Notes: generated by a model not told the origin, from the letters alone. A stretch of 64,000 nucleotides of DNA from Anisodus tanguticus (GCA_034509755.1 CM067541.1:26294501-26358500), one strand, 5' to 3'; numbered from the stretch's first letter, positions 1-9,715 are shown. Numbers and translations are program-made.

Positions 1-224
1 CACTTAGCTTTCAATTGAAACAAGGACTTGAGAATTCCTCAATTATCCATGATAAGAATTGGAAACTCCGCTCATCCAAACAGACCTTAAAAGTTTAAAA
101 CCACGTCAGCTTTCTTCTTCATCTGATCTGTTATTACTCAGTTTCATAATATTCGATCAACCAAAATTAGGGTTTTAATTTTGCTCCCAGATCACAATAC
201 GACATCGTTTAGAAGAGACGAGAA
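1..224 (+). promoter_or_regulatory. Upstream region and 5' UTR of the TMEM208 homologue
   Basis: This is the sequence before the ATG at 225. An ACGT-core element (CCACGTCAGC) lies at 101-110, the type of core bound by plant bZIP factors. A CT-rich stretch follows at 111-130, common around plant transcription starts and 5' UTRs. No convincing TATA box is visible, and the promoter probably extends left of the window. The transcription start is not determined. Confidence 0.4.
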
Positions 225-3200
225 ATGGCGAATCAAGGAGCAAAGAAGCGTAAGGAAGAAAACACACGTCATATGAAGAGACTCTTTCAAGTCATCATTG
301 CCTGCAACGTAACAATTTCTCCTCATTTTTTTCATTTAAAATTAAACACATTTTAATTAATTAATTCTGTCTATTTATTCTGCTGATTAATAATTTAAAA
401 CAAATTTGTTTAGGATTTAATATATGATAGTCACTCTGATTCAATTTATGTGGCACATTTGGAATTTTCAGAGTCAACCAAGTTTTTTTTACCGGAATTT
501 CTTTATATGTTTTTAAATATGTTAAGTTGTTAATTATTGTTAAAATTAAAACTTTTTAATTAATTCTAACTGTTTATTCTTTTGAAGAATAATTTTAAGT
601 TGTAGGAGAACAAATTTGTTTAGGATTTAGCATTTGATAGCCCCGGTCCTAATTTATGTGACACAATTGTAATTTCGAGAGTCAACTAAGTTTTTCTTTG
701 ACCTGAATTATTTTATATGTCTTTTAAATAATTTAAGTTGTTAATTATTATGAGTTATAGTACTTTTCAACTATACAAATTTTATTTCAAAAAACTTAAA
801 AGTTTCTATGTCTGAATTTACGGTCAAAGTTTGAAAGTTTGAACCTCGAAATTCCAACCGTGCCACATGAATTGGGACAGAGAGAGTATTTGATGTTTAT
901 TCAATTCATGTCTAAATAGAATTTATAGTCAGAATTATATAGGAATACATTTTTTCAATTTCTAGTTAAAGTAGGTTTCTTAATATTAATAATAGGGATG
1001 CTATTTGTTTATTCTGTTCAAGAATAATTGGAAGTTGTAGGAAAATAAATTTGTTTTGGATTTAGTATTTGATAGTCCATCTGTCTCAATTTATGTGACA
1101 CAATTGTAATTTCGAGAGTTTACTAAGTTTTTCCTTGACCGGAATGATTTTATATGCCTATTAAATATTTTAAGTTGTTAATTATTGTGATTTGTAGTAC
1201 TTTTTAGGTAGTTTTCAACTATATAAATTTATTTCAAAAAACTTAAAAGCTTCTATGTACGAATTTACTGTCAAAGTTTAGAAGTTTGAATCTCGAAATT
1301 CCAACTGTGCCACGTAAATTGGGATAGAGGGAGTAGTTGATCTTTATTTAATTCATGTCTACATAGAATTTATAGTCAGAAATTGTACAGGAATAGACTT
1401 TTCAATTTTTAGTCAAAGTAGGTTTCGTACTATTGTTAATAGGGATGCTATTTGTTTATTCTGTTGGAAGAATAATCGAAAGTTGTAGGAGAACAAATTT
1501 GTTTAGAATTTAGTATTTGATATTTATTTAATTCATATCTAAATAGAATTTGTTAGAATTATATAGGAATATGAGTGTGTTCGGTATGAAAGGAAATATT
1601 TTTTCCAGGAAAATAAGTGGTTTCTTACTTATTTTCTTGTGTTCGGTACATAAACAAAAAACTATTATCCTAAAAAGCATTTCTATATAATATAGACAAA
1701 TGCTATGGGAGATGGGGGTGGGGAGCGGGAGCGGGAGTTGGGTGGTAGGTGAGGGTGGGTTGGATGGTGTGGTGGTGGTGGTGGTGGTGGTGGTGGTGGT
1801 TGGGGTGTGTGGGTGGTGGGGGGTGAGGTGAGTTCGAGGGTGGGGAGGAGATAATCATTTGTGGTTGGGATACCGAACACCTTACTTTTTTCAATCTCTA
1901 GTCAAACTAGGTTTCGTACTATTATTAATAGGGATCTACTAGCTATTTCTTGTTTTGAGAATTGTAGCCAACATTCAAAGATTTATTGAGTTTATGAATA
2001 AATATTTTTCCTTCATACTCAATTTTTTTTGGTGTGTATAGGTAATTTATTTATTGGTGAGAGCTGGGATTTCCTACTCAAGTTTCACATGGAAGCATGT
2101 CATAGGATTATTGTTGACTTCTTTGGCTTATGCTTTACCGTACAAACAATTAGATTCAATGGCGAAGCCTAGTTATGGTGATGATGGGGAGATGTTTGAT
2201 GGTGGATATGATATGAGTACTGGTGGAATTTGTGGGTATGTGTATCTTCATTTCCAATTCATTTTCGTAATTTTTAGTTTTTCCGGTTCTGAATTATATA
2301 TTTTTTGAGCTGTTTTGACTTTGTTTGATTAAAAATCGGCCTTGTTTGATAGAATTTGTGAGCTATGTTACTTGGGATTCAAGTATGAGATAAGTACCGA
2401 CTTGTATTATCATTTTTTAGTTGGTTAAAATGGGTGCATTAAATTTTTAGATAGGTTTTGAGTGTATTTTGAAGGATCTGGACATGTCACAGTTCACGCC
2501 CATTTGAACCGATGATGAAATGAAAAGACGAACATAAATGATGAGTAGATGAATGAAGAGCGTTCAAGGTTCTCTTGCTTTATTGAGTATGCTAGAAAAG
2601 TACTCATTAGTTATGCTGAAATGCTGTCATTTCTTTAAGCTTTTCACATTATTTTGGGTAATCAGCTGTTGTTATCCATTTGTGTGTTGAAGTTGTGGTT
2701 CAACGGAGTTGAACATTTGGACTACTCAGATGAAATGATATTTAGTGGTTTATACATCAGGAAAATAAGCTGTCATAATTGCATTTTCTTTCTCATCCTG
2801 TCTTATTATCCAGGCGAAGGCGTCTTATTATCCCACTGGGAAAATAAAAGGCAAACTAGGATTTGTTTTAATTTGTCCTACTTATTTCAAAATGAAAGCA
2901 AGGGAAAAGCATCTCATTTTGCGTTTCATTTGTTTTCATGCCTTCTCTTTACTAAGAAGTATAGGATTTGAATTGGTTGAGCAAGATTTAGGAAGGGTGC
3001 TGGCTGATGTGTTGGCTGTGCTAAAACATCAAACGACAGGTTCTTTTTCTATCCCCAAGGCCCACGTCATATCAATTTCCATGTACAAAAAGTTATATGT
3101 ATACTTCCTTTATCCCAATTTATGTGGCACTTTTCATTTTTTGAGGTTCAAACTATGTAAAGGTTGACCAACATTTAAAGTAATATTTTTTCATCATATT

Positions 3201-5515
3201 GATATGAGAAGAAATGCAACTTAATAGTTTTTTTTCCAAATAGTGTTTGAATATCTAAATTTAATTTTAAAGTATTGAGTTGATCTAATCTTCAAAGATT
3301 AGTCAAATTGACTCTAGGAAACGAGAGGTGCCACATAAATTGGAACGGAAGGAGTATTATTTTAGGGTTGTTGTTGTTGTTGGTGGTGGTGGGGGGGGGG
3401 GGGGGGGTTGGGTTTTAATTAAATGCCAACTACTAATACAGGTGAGTTTTTGATATGTATATAGAGAGGTTGGTTGTTGGATTCTAAAATTCGAACTTGA
3501 CTTCAAGCTGTAAATTTTGCGTGTGAATATGCTCAGTCTTACTGATCTTGTATTCCTACCCAAAGCTCTGGTTTTGTGGTAACTTCATAATTTCCTGCTC
3601 CATTTTGTTTGGAAATATAATCTTACCTTGCTATGAATCTTGCTTGCTTGCAGATATTTACATGATATAATCTACATTACATGTTTCGTGCAATTGGCTT
3701 CTATCATCTCCGACAAGTTCTGGTACACATATCTAGTGGTAAGTTTATTTTTTACCTCTAACCATGCTTTACTTGCATGTCACAGTCATGTTTTGCTTTT
3801 TGAGAATGGCTCAGAGCATATAATTTGTAGGAAATATCCATATTGACTGCTGCCAAAATGTTATACACGTAATATGTTGGCAATGTGTTATTTCTGTTGT
3901 CTTTCTTCTTGGTATGCTCTATAGTTTGTCTAGCCATCAACACAATGTTGGAGAAAAGTTTGCTTTTGGATCTTTCATCAATAAGCAATGATTTTTGGAC
4001 AACTTATTGGTTGATTTGTGAGTGAAATCAAGCTAGGAACTTGGGCAGAAACATTCATTTGATTTAAAAAAAAAGTTATTACATATTTTGGACGAATTGG
4101 TAAGTTTTAGTTTTATTTTAATTTAAGTTGAAAGGGGTGTGATTCCTCTACTTTGATATGAATTTGCGAGGGTGTGATTCTCTTATTTTTTGAATGCGGA
4201 AGGGGTGTAATTCCTCTATTTTAATATGATTTGTAAGGGCGTGATCCCCTTATTTTTGAATGCAGAAGGGGTGTGATTCCTCTATTGTATTATGAATTTG
4301 CAAGGGTGTGATTCCCTTATTTTTGAATGTGGAAGGGTGTGATTTCTCTATTTTAATATGAATTTGCAAGGGTGTGATTTCCTTATTTTTGAATGCGGAA
4401 GGGGTGTATTCCTTTGTTTTAATATTAATTTGCAAGGGTGTGATTCCCTTAATTTTGAATGCGGAAGGGGTGTGATTCGCCTCTTTTATCAAGGGTGTGA
4501 TTCCTTATTTTTTGAATGTGGAGGGGGTGTGATTCCTTTATTCTTAATATGAATTTATAAGGGTGTGATTCCCTTATTTTTGAATGCGGGAAGGAATTGA
4601 TCCCTGTACTGTATTATGAATTTGTAAGGGTGTGATTCCCTTGTTTTTGAATGCGGAAGGGGTGTGATTCCTCTATTGTTCCTTGTTTTTGAATGCGGAA
4701 GGGGTGTGATTCCTCTATTGTATTACGAATTTGCAAGGGTGTGGTTCCGTTATTTTTGAATGCGGAATGGGTGCGATTCCTCTATTTTAATATGAACTTA
4801 CAAGAGTGTGTTTCCCTTATTTTTGAATGCGGAAAGGGTGTGATTTCTTTGTTGTATAATGAATTTGCAAGGGTGTGATTCCATTGTTTTTGAATGTTGA
4901 AGGGGTGTGATTCTCTTATTTTTGACTGCGGAAGGGGTGTAATTCCTCTATTTTATTATGAAAGTGCAATTCCCTTATTTTTGAATGCGAAAAGAGTGTG
5001 ATTCCTCTATTTTATTATATGATTTCTCAAGGGTGTAATTCCCTACTTTAATATGAATTTGCAATGAATAAATTTGAGACTAAGTTGAACAATTATTTGA
5101 ATTTGTAGGAACATTTATCCTTGAACATCAAAATGGATAAATTTGTGACTAAGTTGTATATTGGTGCACCTACTTATTAAAAAATGTTGTACATTGGTGC
5201 ACCTATCTTCTCGAAATCTTGGATTCGTCTGTGTGTTACTTGAATACTAACTATTATTGTCTCCCTTTCCAGATACCTGCATTTGCAGCATACAAGCTTT
5301 CCGGATTTATCAAAGGATTTTTACCTCAAGGTTCAGAGGTTCGTGTTAATATAGTGAATCAAATCTTCATAGATCAGTCAATGTCTTAACTAGTTGGCCT
5401 AATGGTTCTCGTTATTATTCAGGATGCTGAAGAGGACGAGAAGACCAGAAAGAAGAGAGAGAAACTGGAGAAGAAAGCTTCAAGAACCAAATTGGTCAAA
5501 ACAAGAGCTCGTTAA
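225..5515 (+). CDS. TMEM208 / SND2 homologue, ER membrane protein, five exons
   Basis: Exons are 225-308, 2042-2235, 3654-3738, 5273-5338 and 5423-5515. All junctions are GT..AG and the joined frame is open for 173 residues, the length I recall for animal TMEM208. The N-terminus is short and basic (MANQGAKKRKEENTRHMKR). Hydrophobic segments lie near residues 20-40, 45-62 and 95-140. Acidic residues around 69-80 form the loop, and the C-terminus (144-173) is a charged, Lys/Arg-rich tail ending KTRAR. Proteins of this family act at the ER membrane in SRP-independent targeting of membrane proteins (SND pathway) and have been linked to autophagy and ER stress. Introns 1-3 are 1.4-1.7 kb and full of repeats, while intron 4 is only 84 bp. 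The ATG at 225 is the first in frame and no exon contains a stop. The family call rests on remembered sequence features; the gene model itself is directly readable. Confidence 0.85.
640..886. mobile_element. MITE with CTCCCTCTGTCCCAATTTAT-type inverted ends
   Basis: The left end (from 640) reads like CCCCGGTCCTAATTTATGTG. The right end (to 886) is its inverse (CACATGAATTGGGACAGAG). The flanks are CATTTGATA (631-639) and TATTTGATG (887-895), a probable 9-bp target duplication with one change on each side. Terminal sequences of this kind are often filed as Stowaway (TA duplication), but the 9-bp flank points to a Mutator-type transposase. It has no coding capacity. Confidence 0.7.
1075..1333. 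mobile_element. Second copy of the same MITE, duplicated with the intron repeat
   Basis: It sits at the equivalent position of the next tandem unit, flanked by TATTTGATA (1066-1074) and TAGTTGATC (1334-1342). The inverted ends are TCCATCTGTCTCAATTTATG on the left and the inverse of a CTCCCTCTATCCCAATTTAC-like end on the right. Because both copies share the site, the insertion predates the tandem duplication. The matching unfilled sequence in the next unit (1514-1522) reads TATTTGATA. Confidence 0.7.
1577..1880. mobile_element. PIF/Harbinger-like MITE carrying a G-rich GGT microsatellite
   Basis: Inverted ends GTGTTCGGTAT at 1577 and ATACCGAACAC ending at 1880 bound about 300 bp. The outer flanks (TGA / TTA region) are compatible with the 3-bp TTA-type duplication of Harbinger elements, though not exactly. 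The centre is strongly purine-skewed on the plus strand (about 1700-1855), with a (GGT)n run at about 1764-1800. Minus-strand open frames here encode only His, Pro or Thr repeats and are not genes. It interrupts the last unit of the intron 1 tandem array. Confidence 0.6.
3104..3354. mobile_element. MITE, same terminal family, in intron 2
   Basis: The left end CTTCCTTTATCCCAATTTAT and the right end (GTGCCACATAAATTGGAACG then GAAGGAG) are inverted copies of each other, and the element is 251 bp. TA flanks both sides (3102-3103 and 3355-3356), but no 9-bp duplication is visible. This copy alone does not say whether the duplication is TA or longer. Confidence 0.65.
3368..3407. repeat. Compound (TTG)n(GGT)n microsatellite ending in a 17-G run
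   Basis: TTG and GGT triplets run directly into 17 consecutive G residues (3391-3407) on the sense strand of intron 2, immediately after the MITE at 3104-3354. It is likely length-polymorphic and the exact G count may be unreliable. It could form a G-quadruplex in the pre-mRNA. Confidence 0.8.
4128..5060 (+). repeat. ~67-bp minisatellite in intron 3
   Basis: Roughly fourteen imperfect copies occur of a unit made of two half-units, each containing GGGTGTGATTCC. One half-unit is followed by CTTATTTTTGAATGCGGAA and the other by CTCTATTTTAATATGAATTT. Copies vary by substitutions and by loss of half-units (for example near 4480-4500 and 4670-4700). The array fills most of intron 3 and ends about 210 bp before exon 4. 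Open frames inside it are repeat artefacts and not coding. Confidence 0.85.
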
Positions 5516-6467
5516 TTCAGCATTGCACTGTAATGATGTAGGTGTCACTGAGAAATATGCATTGGCTGATGTCTAACATTTGCCCTCAATGTCAGAAAAA
5601 TGTGTTTTAGCACACGAGTTATCTCGGGACTGGAGATCGATGTACTCAAATCTTGTTGGAAGTTGTTGCTTTGGGTACTTTGTAGGATTGCCAGATACAC
5701 AAATCCATTTTTGTCTGTTGAATGTATTTGAGTATGTCTTTGGTCAGCAGACTAAATCTCCAGATTCCACTTTTAAGAACCTGTACCATGGGACATAATC
5801 AGCATTTAGCTACATTTTGGTGCAAATTGGAACTTGATTTCCGATACCTTTTTTGGGTTTAAGATATAATTATATTCTCTAGAGTATAATACTCCCATCG
5901 TGTCCCAAATCACACCGTGAATCAGAAGGGAAAGCCCACTCAAGGTTTCTCTATCAGCTCCTCTCGTAGACCAGTGTGGTTTTACAAAGAGTCTTAAGCA
6001 CAATTCAGTGTCGTTGATCAATCAAGAGGGTTTTTGCATCTCCTTAAGGTTATCTGTTTTTATCATTTTCGGATCATGAATATTTGCCAGAGGAACTTTC
6101 TTTGTGATTTTTTTCTTTTGATGTCATCATCTTCTTAGTACACACATTTTAATTAATTAACAAAAAAAATTGAAGTTTTGAGTAATTTACAGGGGCGTCA
6201 CTTTAGGTCAGCTATATGGGATGTAAAGATCCTCTAAGCCTTTTTTGGTTTCCCACCGATATCCGTATTGGGTTCGATTAAATTAGAATTCGTGCTGGAA
6301 AACCTCACTTTGGAGGTCAAATACTCCCTAACAAAGGCGACACTATATTAAGGGCTTGAACCTAGACTTCTGATTAAGGATGAATGAGTACTTACTATTC
6401 CATCACAATCCAATTCCTCTGGTTATATGAGATTATAGCAACATTCTTGATCAATCTTGTGGAAAAA
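5516..6467. other. 3' UTR of TMEM208 homologue and intergenic sequence
   Basis: The 3' UTR probably covers about 5516-5830. No canonical AATAAA stands out. From there to 6467 I see no gene. A CAGGGGCGTCA motif at about 6191 resembles a hAT terminal sequence, but no partner end was found. Confidence 0.5.
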
Positions 6468-6590
6468 TAACAACAACAACATACCCAGTGAAATCCCACA
6501 ACGTGGGGTCTGGGGAGGGTAGAGTGTACGCAGACCTTACCTCTACTTTGGTAGGTAGATCAACTGTTTTCGAGAGACCCTCAACTCAAG
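6468..6590 (-). mobile_element. TS-like SINE, 3' portion, minus strand
   Basis: On the minus strand the segment runs through GTAAGGTCTGCGTACACTCT and CCCAGACCCCACGTTGTGGG to a (TTG)n tail, which is (AAC)n at 6468-6480 on the plus strand. A terminal (TTG)n is the hallmark of the TS SINE family of Solanaceae as I recall it. The tRNA-like head with A and B boxes is not recognisable, so the copy is probably 5'-truncated. It is non-coding. Confidence 0.6.
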
Positions 6591-7576
6591 ATAGAGCATA
6601 AGCACAAACAATGCAAAACCAAAGCAAGAGTAAAGCAAGCAAGAGCAATGGTTAGGAAAAATTTAAAGCAGTATGAAAATTATTGGTATCAAAAGTGAAT
6701 AAACCATGATAACACATTCCGAAAAAATATGCATTAACTTGTGGAGAAATAAAAATAGGAAAAATTACAGCTCAATGCCATTTGGTAATGTAGTTTACAA
6801 AATATGATCAAATGTACAGGCTCATATATTTATACATACCAATACATATAATATAAATAATCAGCCTATATTTTTAAACCATATTGATAAATAAGTTTGT
6901 ACAGCCTATATTTATTACCTATACATATAACAACCATATTGATAAATAAGTTTGTTGAACTGTACATATTGGTAATTTTTCCAAAATATGCAATGACCTG
7001 TAAGCACCTCATTTTCTGTGAAGAACTTAATAGTTAAGGGAAGATAAAAAAAATGACCAAAAAAAGAAGATCATATATTAATCCAACTTACCAACTTCCA
7101 AGAGGATGTGTGCAATCTAGAGGGGTATCTCTTAAATTCACACTTAATTATTTTTCCTTTTGGATTAAAATATACTTAACACTTTGACTACTTGTGAGAC
7201 TAAAGGTTTGAATTTTAACAGGGGCAAACTTAAGAACTAAGATGGTAGTTTCAAAATAAAAAAAGAAAGAAACAAAAGAGAATACAGATTGGCCGATGTA
7301 TTTTAGTAGAGAGTAATTTTCTATTTTAATGAATCTTAGGCGCATGAAATCTGAATTAGTCAAAACAATAATTTCAAATAACGAGATGATTAAAACAAAA
7401 TAATTATTTCTTTGTATATTAGATATGTCAAACCATTACCCCACTCCCGACCCCTCCATATTAGATATGTCAAACCAGAGAGTATGTCAAACCGTTAGCT
7501 AAGTAAAAATCGTTTGTCAGTTTTAAAAAAATTCTTAGCAAGGTTACATTCTTAGCAATGCAATTTTTTTTACATG
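6591..7576. other. AT-rich intergenic sequence, no gene recognised
   Basis: The stretch contains only a short local duplication around 6870-6960 (AACCATATTGATAAATAAGTTTGT occurs twice in part) and low-complexity A/T. No splice-compatible coding sequence or transposon end was recognised. Confidence 0.5.
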
Positions 7577-7732
7577 TGGATCCAGATCCGATCCGTGGAC
7601 CTGGTGGATCCGATGGATCCGGATTTGAATATGATTTTTATGGACCCGACGGATCTGGATTCATGTATGAAAATCGGATCTGGATCTAGATCTAGTAGGA
7701 TCCGGTCCAGATCCGATCCGTTGCCATCCCTA
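7577..7732. repeat. GGATCC/GGATCTGG-rich block ending in a hAT-like tip
   Basis: About 155 bp is built from variations on GGATCCG and GGATCTGG. The right edge is GTTGCCATCCCTA, which on the minus strand reads TAGGGATGGCAAC, a sequence typical of termini of some non-autonomous plant hAT elements. No matching left tip or 8-bp duplication is clear, so it is probably a fragment. Confidence 0.45.
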
Positions 7733-7903
7733 CACCTCAGAGTGAAATAAAATTGGTTGAATTATTGTTGTAGTCAACCTTAGTATAAATAAACAAAGAA
7801 AATATGTACTTGTCAAACAAGAATACAAGAGTAACTTGGTTAAGTAGAAGAAGAAACTTCATTCTCATTTTCCTACCATGCGTATTCATTGATTGATCCT
7901 AAA

Positions 7904-8358
7904 GGTAAATAAGGGATATTCGGCCTAACTCAACCCCAAAAGTTAGCTTGTAGGGTGAGGATTGTCCAAGTCTATATAAGGAGTCTTCCCATTCCATATC
8001 TGATGTGAGACTCTTAACATGTAAAGAATGGATCTTGGACCTAACTCAACCCCAAAAGCAAGCTTGCGAGGTGATGATTGTCCAAGTCCATACAAGGAGT
8101 CCATGTTCTCATTCCATATCTGATGTGAGACTCTTAACACTCCCCCACACGCCCAGACCTTGTTAAATGGACATTGGATAATATAATTTGGGGGCTCAAC
8201 ATCGGTGAAAAAGAATTGAATGAGCCTGACTCTGATACCATGTAAAGAATGATCTTGGGCCTAACTCAACCCCAAAAGCTAGCTTGTAGGGTGAGGATTG
8301 TTCACGTCCATATAAGGAGTCCATGTTCCATTCCATATCCGATGTGAGACTCTTAACA
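7904..8358 (-). mobile_element. TRIM-type miniature LTR element with three LTR copies
   Basis: On the minus strand an LTR of about 118 bp beginning TGTTAAGAGTC and ending TTCTTTACA occurs three times: 8241-8358, 8020-8139 and, more diverged, 7904-8019. Between the first two lies a 101-bp internal segment (8140-8240). It starts with TGGTATCAGAGTC, complementary to initiator tRNA-Met, and ends in a purine tract (GTGTGGGGGAG). This LTR-PBS-PPT-LTR layout without coding sequence defines a TRIM. The third LTR abuts the second with no internal sequence. The outer flanks CTAAA (7899-7903) and ATAAA (8359-8363) are a probable 5-bp target duplication with one change. Confidence 0.8.
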
Positions 8359-8705
8359 ATAAATTATAATATCTTTAGTGCACCGATTTGGAATAAGGGT
8401 GTGTTTGGCATGATGGAGTAATTTTTCAAACATGCTTTTTTGAATAACTTTTTTTTTGGTAGAACATACTTTTAAATATTCAATTGAAGAGTAGAAAATA
8501 TTTCATGAAAATATATTTGTTAAAGAGAAATAATATTATCAAATTGTGATACATTTGAGTACTAAATATTCATAATAATATCTTAAGTACTTAAATTAGT
8601 AATATAAAGTTAAACAGTTGAGATAACTAGGAAGGAAAATAACTTTCTTTCATAAGTGAGGTACGTAATTTTTTTTGGGTCAGAAACTATTTTTTACCAA
8701 TCATA

Positions 8706-8945
8706 CGGGACCGTCTCAAACATTTTGGAGGCCCTGTTCTAATTCGTAAAAGTGAGCCCTTAATATAAGTAAATATACGATATCAATAATTAGATTGGGC
8801 TAAGACCTGCGAATTTTTGGCCTTTACAATAAATTCTGGGTAATACTACTTAATAAAAAAATGAAAAAAAGGAGCCCCTAAAATTTTTCTTTTTTCAGGG
8901 GCCCCGTGCGGTAGCACCACTCGCACGGGCCCAAAGACGGCCCTG
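8706..8945. mobile_element. hAT-type MITE with perfect 8-bp target duplication
   Basis: CAATCATA occurs at 8698-8705 and again at 8946-8953, directly flanking the element. The ends CGGGACCGTCTC and (inverted) CAGGGCCGTCTT match at nine of twelve positions. An 8-bp duplication and a CAGGG-like terminus are characteristic of hAT elements. Length is 240 bp, non-coding. Confidence 0.8.
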
Positions 8946-9097
8946 CAATCATATCACTACCCAACAACAAAAAATTTTATTACAAAATTCGTCGTTAATC
9001 TGTCCTAAAATAGCTCATAGTTAAATAACTTTTTTGATAATCCGTCGTTAAATAGAATAAGAAACGGATTTTTATTGTTTAGAGACAGAAGTTGTCT

Positions 9098-9210
9098 TGT
9101 TAAGAGTCCCACATCGAAAATGGAATGGGAACATGGATTCCTTAAATGGACTTGGACAATCCTCACCCTACAAACTAGCTTTTGGGGTTGAGTTATGCCC
9201 AAGCTTTACA
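9098..9210 (+). mobile_element. Solo LTR of the same TRIM family
   Basis: It begins TGTTAAGAGTCCCACATCG and ends AAGCTTTACA, homologous to the LTRs at 7904-8358 but in the opposite orientation. TGTCT flanks it on both sides (9093-9097 and 9211-9215), a perfect 5-bp target duplication. It is therefore a solo LTR left by intra-element recombination. Confidence 0.85.
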
Positions 9211-9356
9211 TGTCTATGGCTAATTTGTATTTCTTCATATATACACGAAAAATGACTTATTTTCTATTTTCTAATATTATCCATCATACCAAACACACCA
9301 TTGGATTGTGAAACTTCAGTTGATAAGATAACTTGACACTTTCATGTTCACTCTCA

Positions 9357-9434
9357 CTATATATAGTCCTACATGTTAAAGAGTAGGGACTATAAAAGAA
9401 AACTCCATTACTAGAAACATTATACAAAAAAAAA
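9357..9434 (+). promoter_or_regulatory. Relic promoter of the P450 pseudogene
   Basis: Two TATA-like motifs (CTATATATAG at 9357-9366 and TATAAAAG at 9391-9398) precede the ATG at 9435, with an A-run just before the start. This is consistent with an originally intron-bearing gene locus and not a processed retrocopy. Confidence 0.4.
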
Positions 9435-9715
9435 ATGGTGCAGATAAATAGAAAAATAGCAATTTCATTTGTGATTGTGATAATTTTCTTGAGATGTGTC
9501 TGGAAATTCTTGAATTGGGTGTGGATTCATCCAAATTTTTTTTGGAAAAAAGACTCAAAATGGAAGGTTTCAAAGGAAGTTCATACAAGTTTTACTTGGA
9601 GATATGAAGGAGATTAATACAATGGTTGAAGAAGTAAAATCCAAGCCTATGAACTTCACTAATGACTATGTTTCTAGAGTTTTGCCTCAGTTTACCAAGT
9701 TGATGATCCAATATG
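9435..9715 (+). pseudogene. CYP72A-like cytochrome P450, first exon, frameshifted
   Basis: The frame opens with a hydrophobic anchor (IAISFVIVIIFLRCVWKFLN) and then shifts twice. The sense in the second frame is LEKRLKMEGFKGSSYKF and in the third GDMKEINTMVEEVKSKPMN followed by NDYVSRVLPQFTKLMIQYG. These match the N-terminal region I know from CYP72 family members, where a membrane anchor is followed by a Pro-rich hinge and this conserved segment. The exon ends at a plausible donor (CAATATG|GTATGT). The next expected exon is not found. The breaks make it non-functional. Confidence 0.75.

Larger units (their letters stand above)
361..1588. repeat. Tandem ~430-bp repeat in intron 1
   Basis: Related units begin near 361 (truncated), 584, 1018 and 1463. 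Each starts with a GAAGAATAAT..AGTTGTAGGAGAACAAATTTG-like block and a following TTTAGTATTTGATA, and continues into a TTTATTCAATTCATGTCTAAATAGAATTT-like block. The first three units carry a MITE at the same internal position; the fourth does not. The array is broken at 1577 by another MITE, and its tail (CAATCTCTAGTCAAACTAGG) resumes at about 1890. The whole array lies inside the first intron of the TMEM208 homologue. Confidence 0.75.
8398..9299. mobile_element. DNA transposon with GGTGTGTTTGG(C/T)ATGATGGA ends
   Basis: The plus-strand start GGTGTGTTTGGCATGATGGA (8398) is inverted almost perfectly at 9280-9299 (one mismatch in twenty). Such ends are seen in Harbinger- or hAT-like non-autonomous elements. 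The target duplication is not clear. The interior carries two younger insertions, a hAT MITE (8706-8945) and a TRIM solo LTR (9098-9210). A CACTACC..CGTCGTTAA-containing piece at about 8957-9097 resembles CACTA subterminal sequence. No coding sequence remains. Confidence 0.6.

Noticed and set aside
1683..1894. Minus-strand frames rich in His, Pro and Thr
   Set aside because: They are the complement of a (GGT)n/G-rich microsatellite inside a MITE; two overlapping frames are equally open for compositional reasons.
4250..4878. Several frames on both strands with repeated CDS/GCDSL or SAFKIK-like motifs
   Set aside because: These are translations of the intron 3 minisatellite, whose unit length keeps frames open; no independent coding signal.
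4128..5060. CRISPR-like array
   Set aside because: Units are contiguous with no unique spacers, in a plant intron; it is a minisatellite.
7904..8358. Cassandra-type TRIM with embedded 5S rRNA
   Set aside because: I looked for the conserved 5S internal promoter motifs in the LTR and did not see them.
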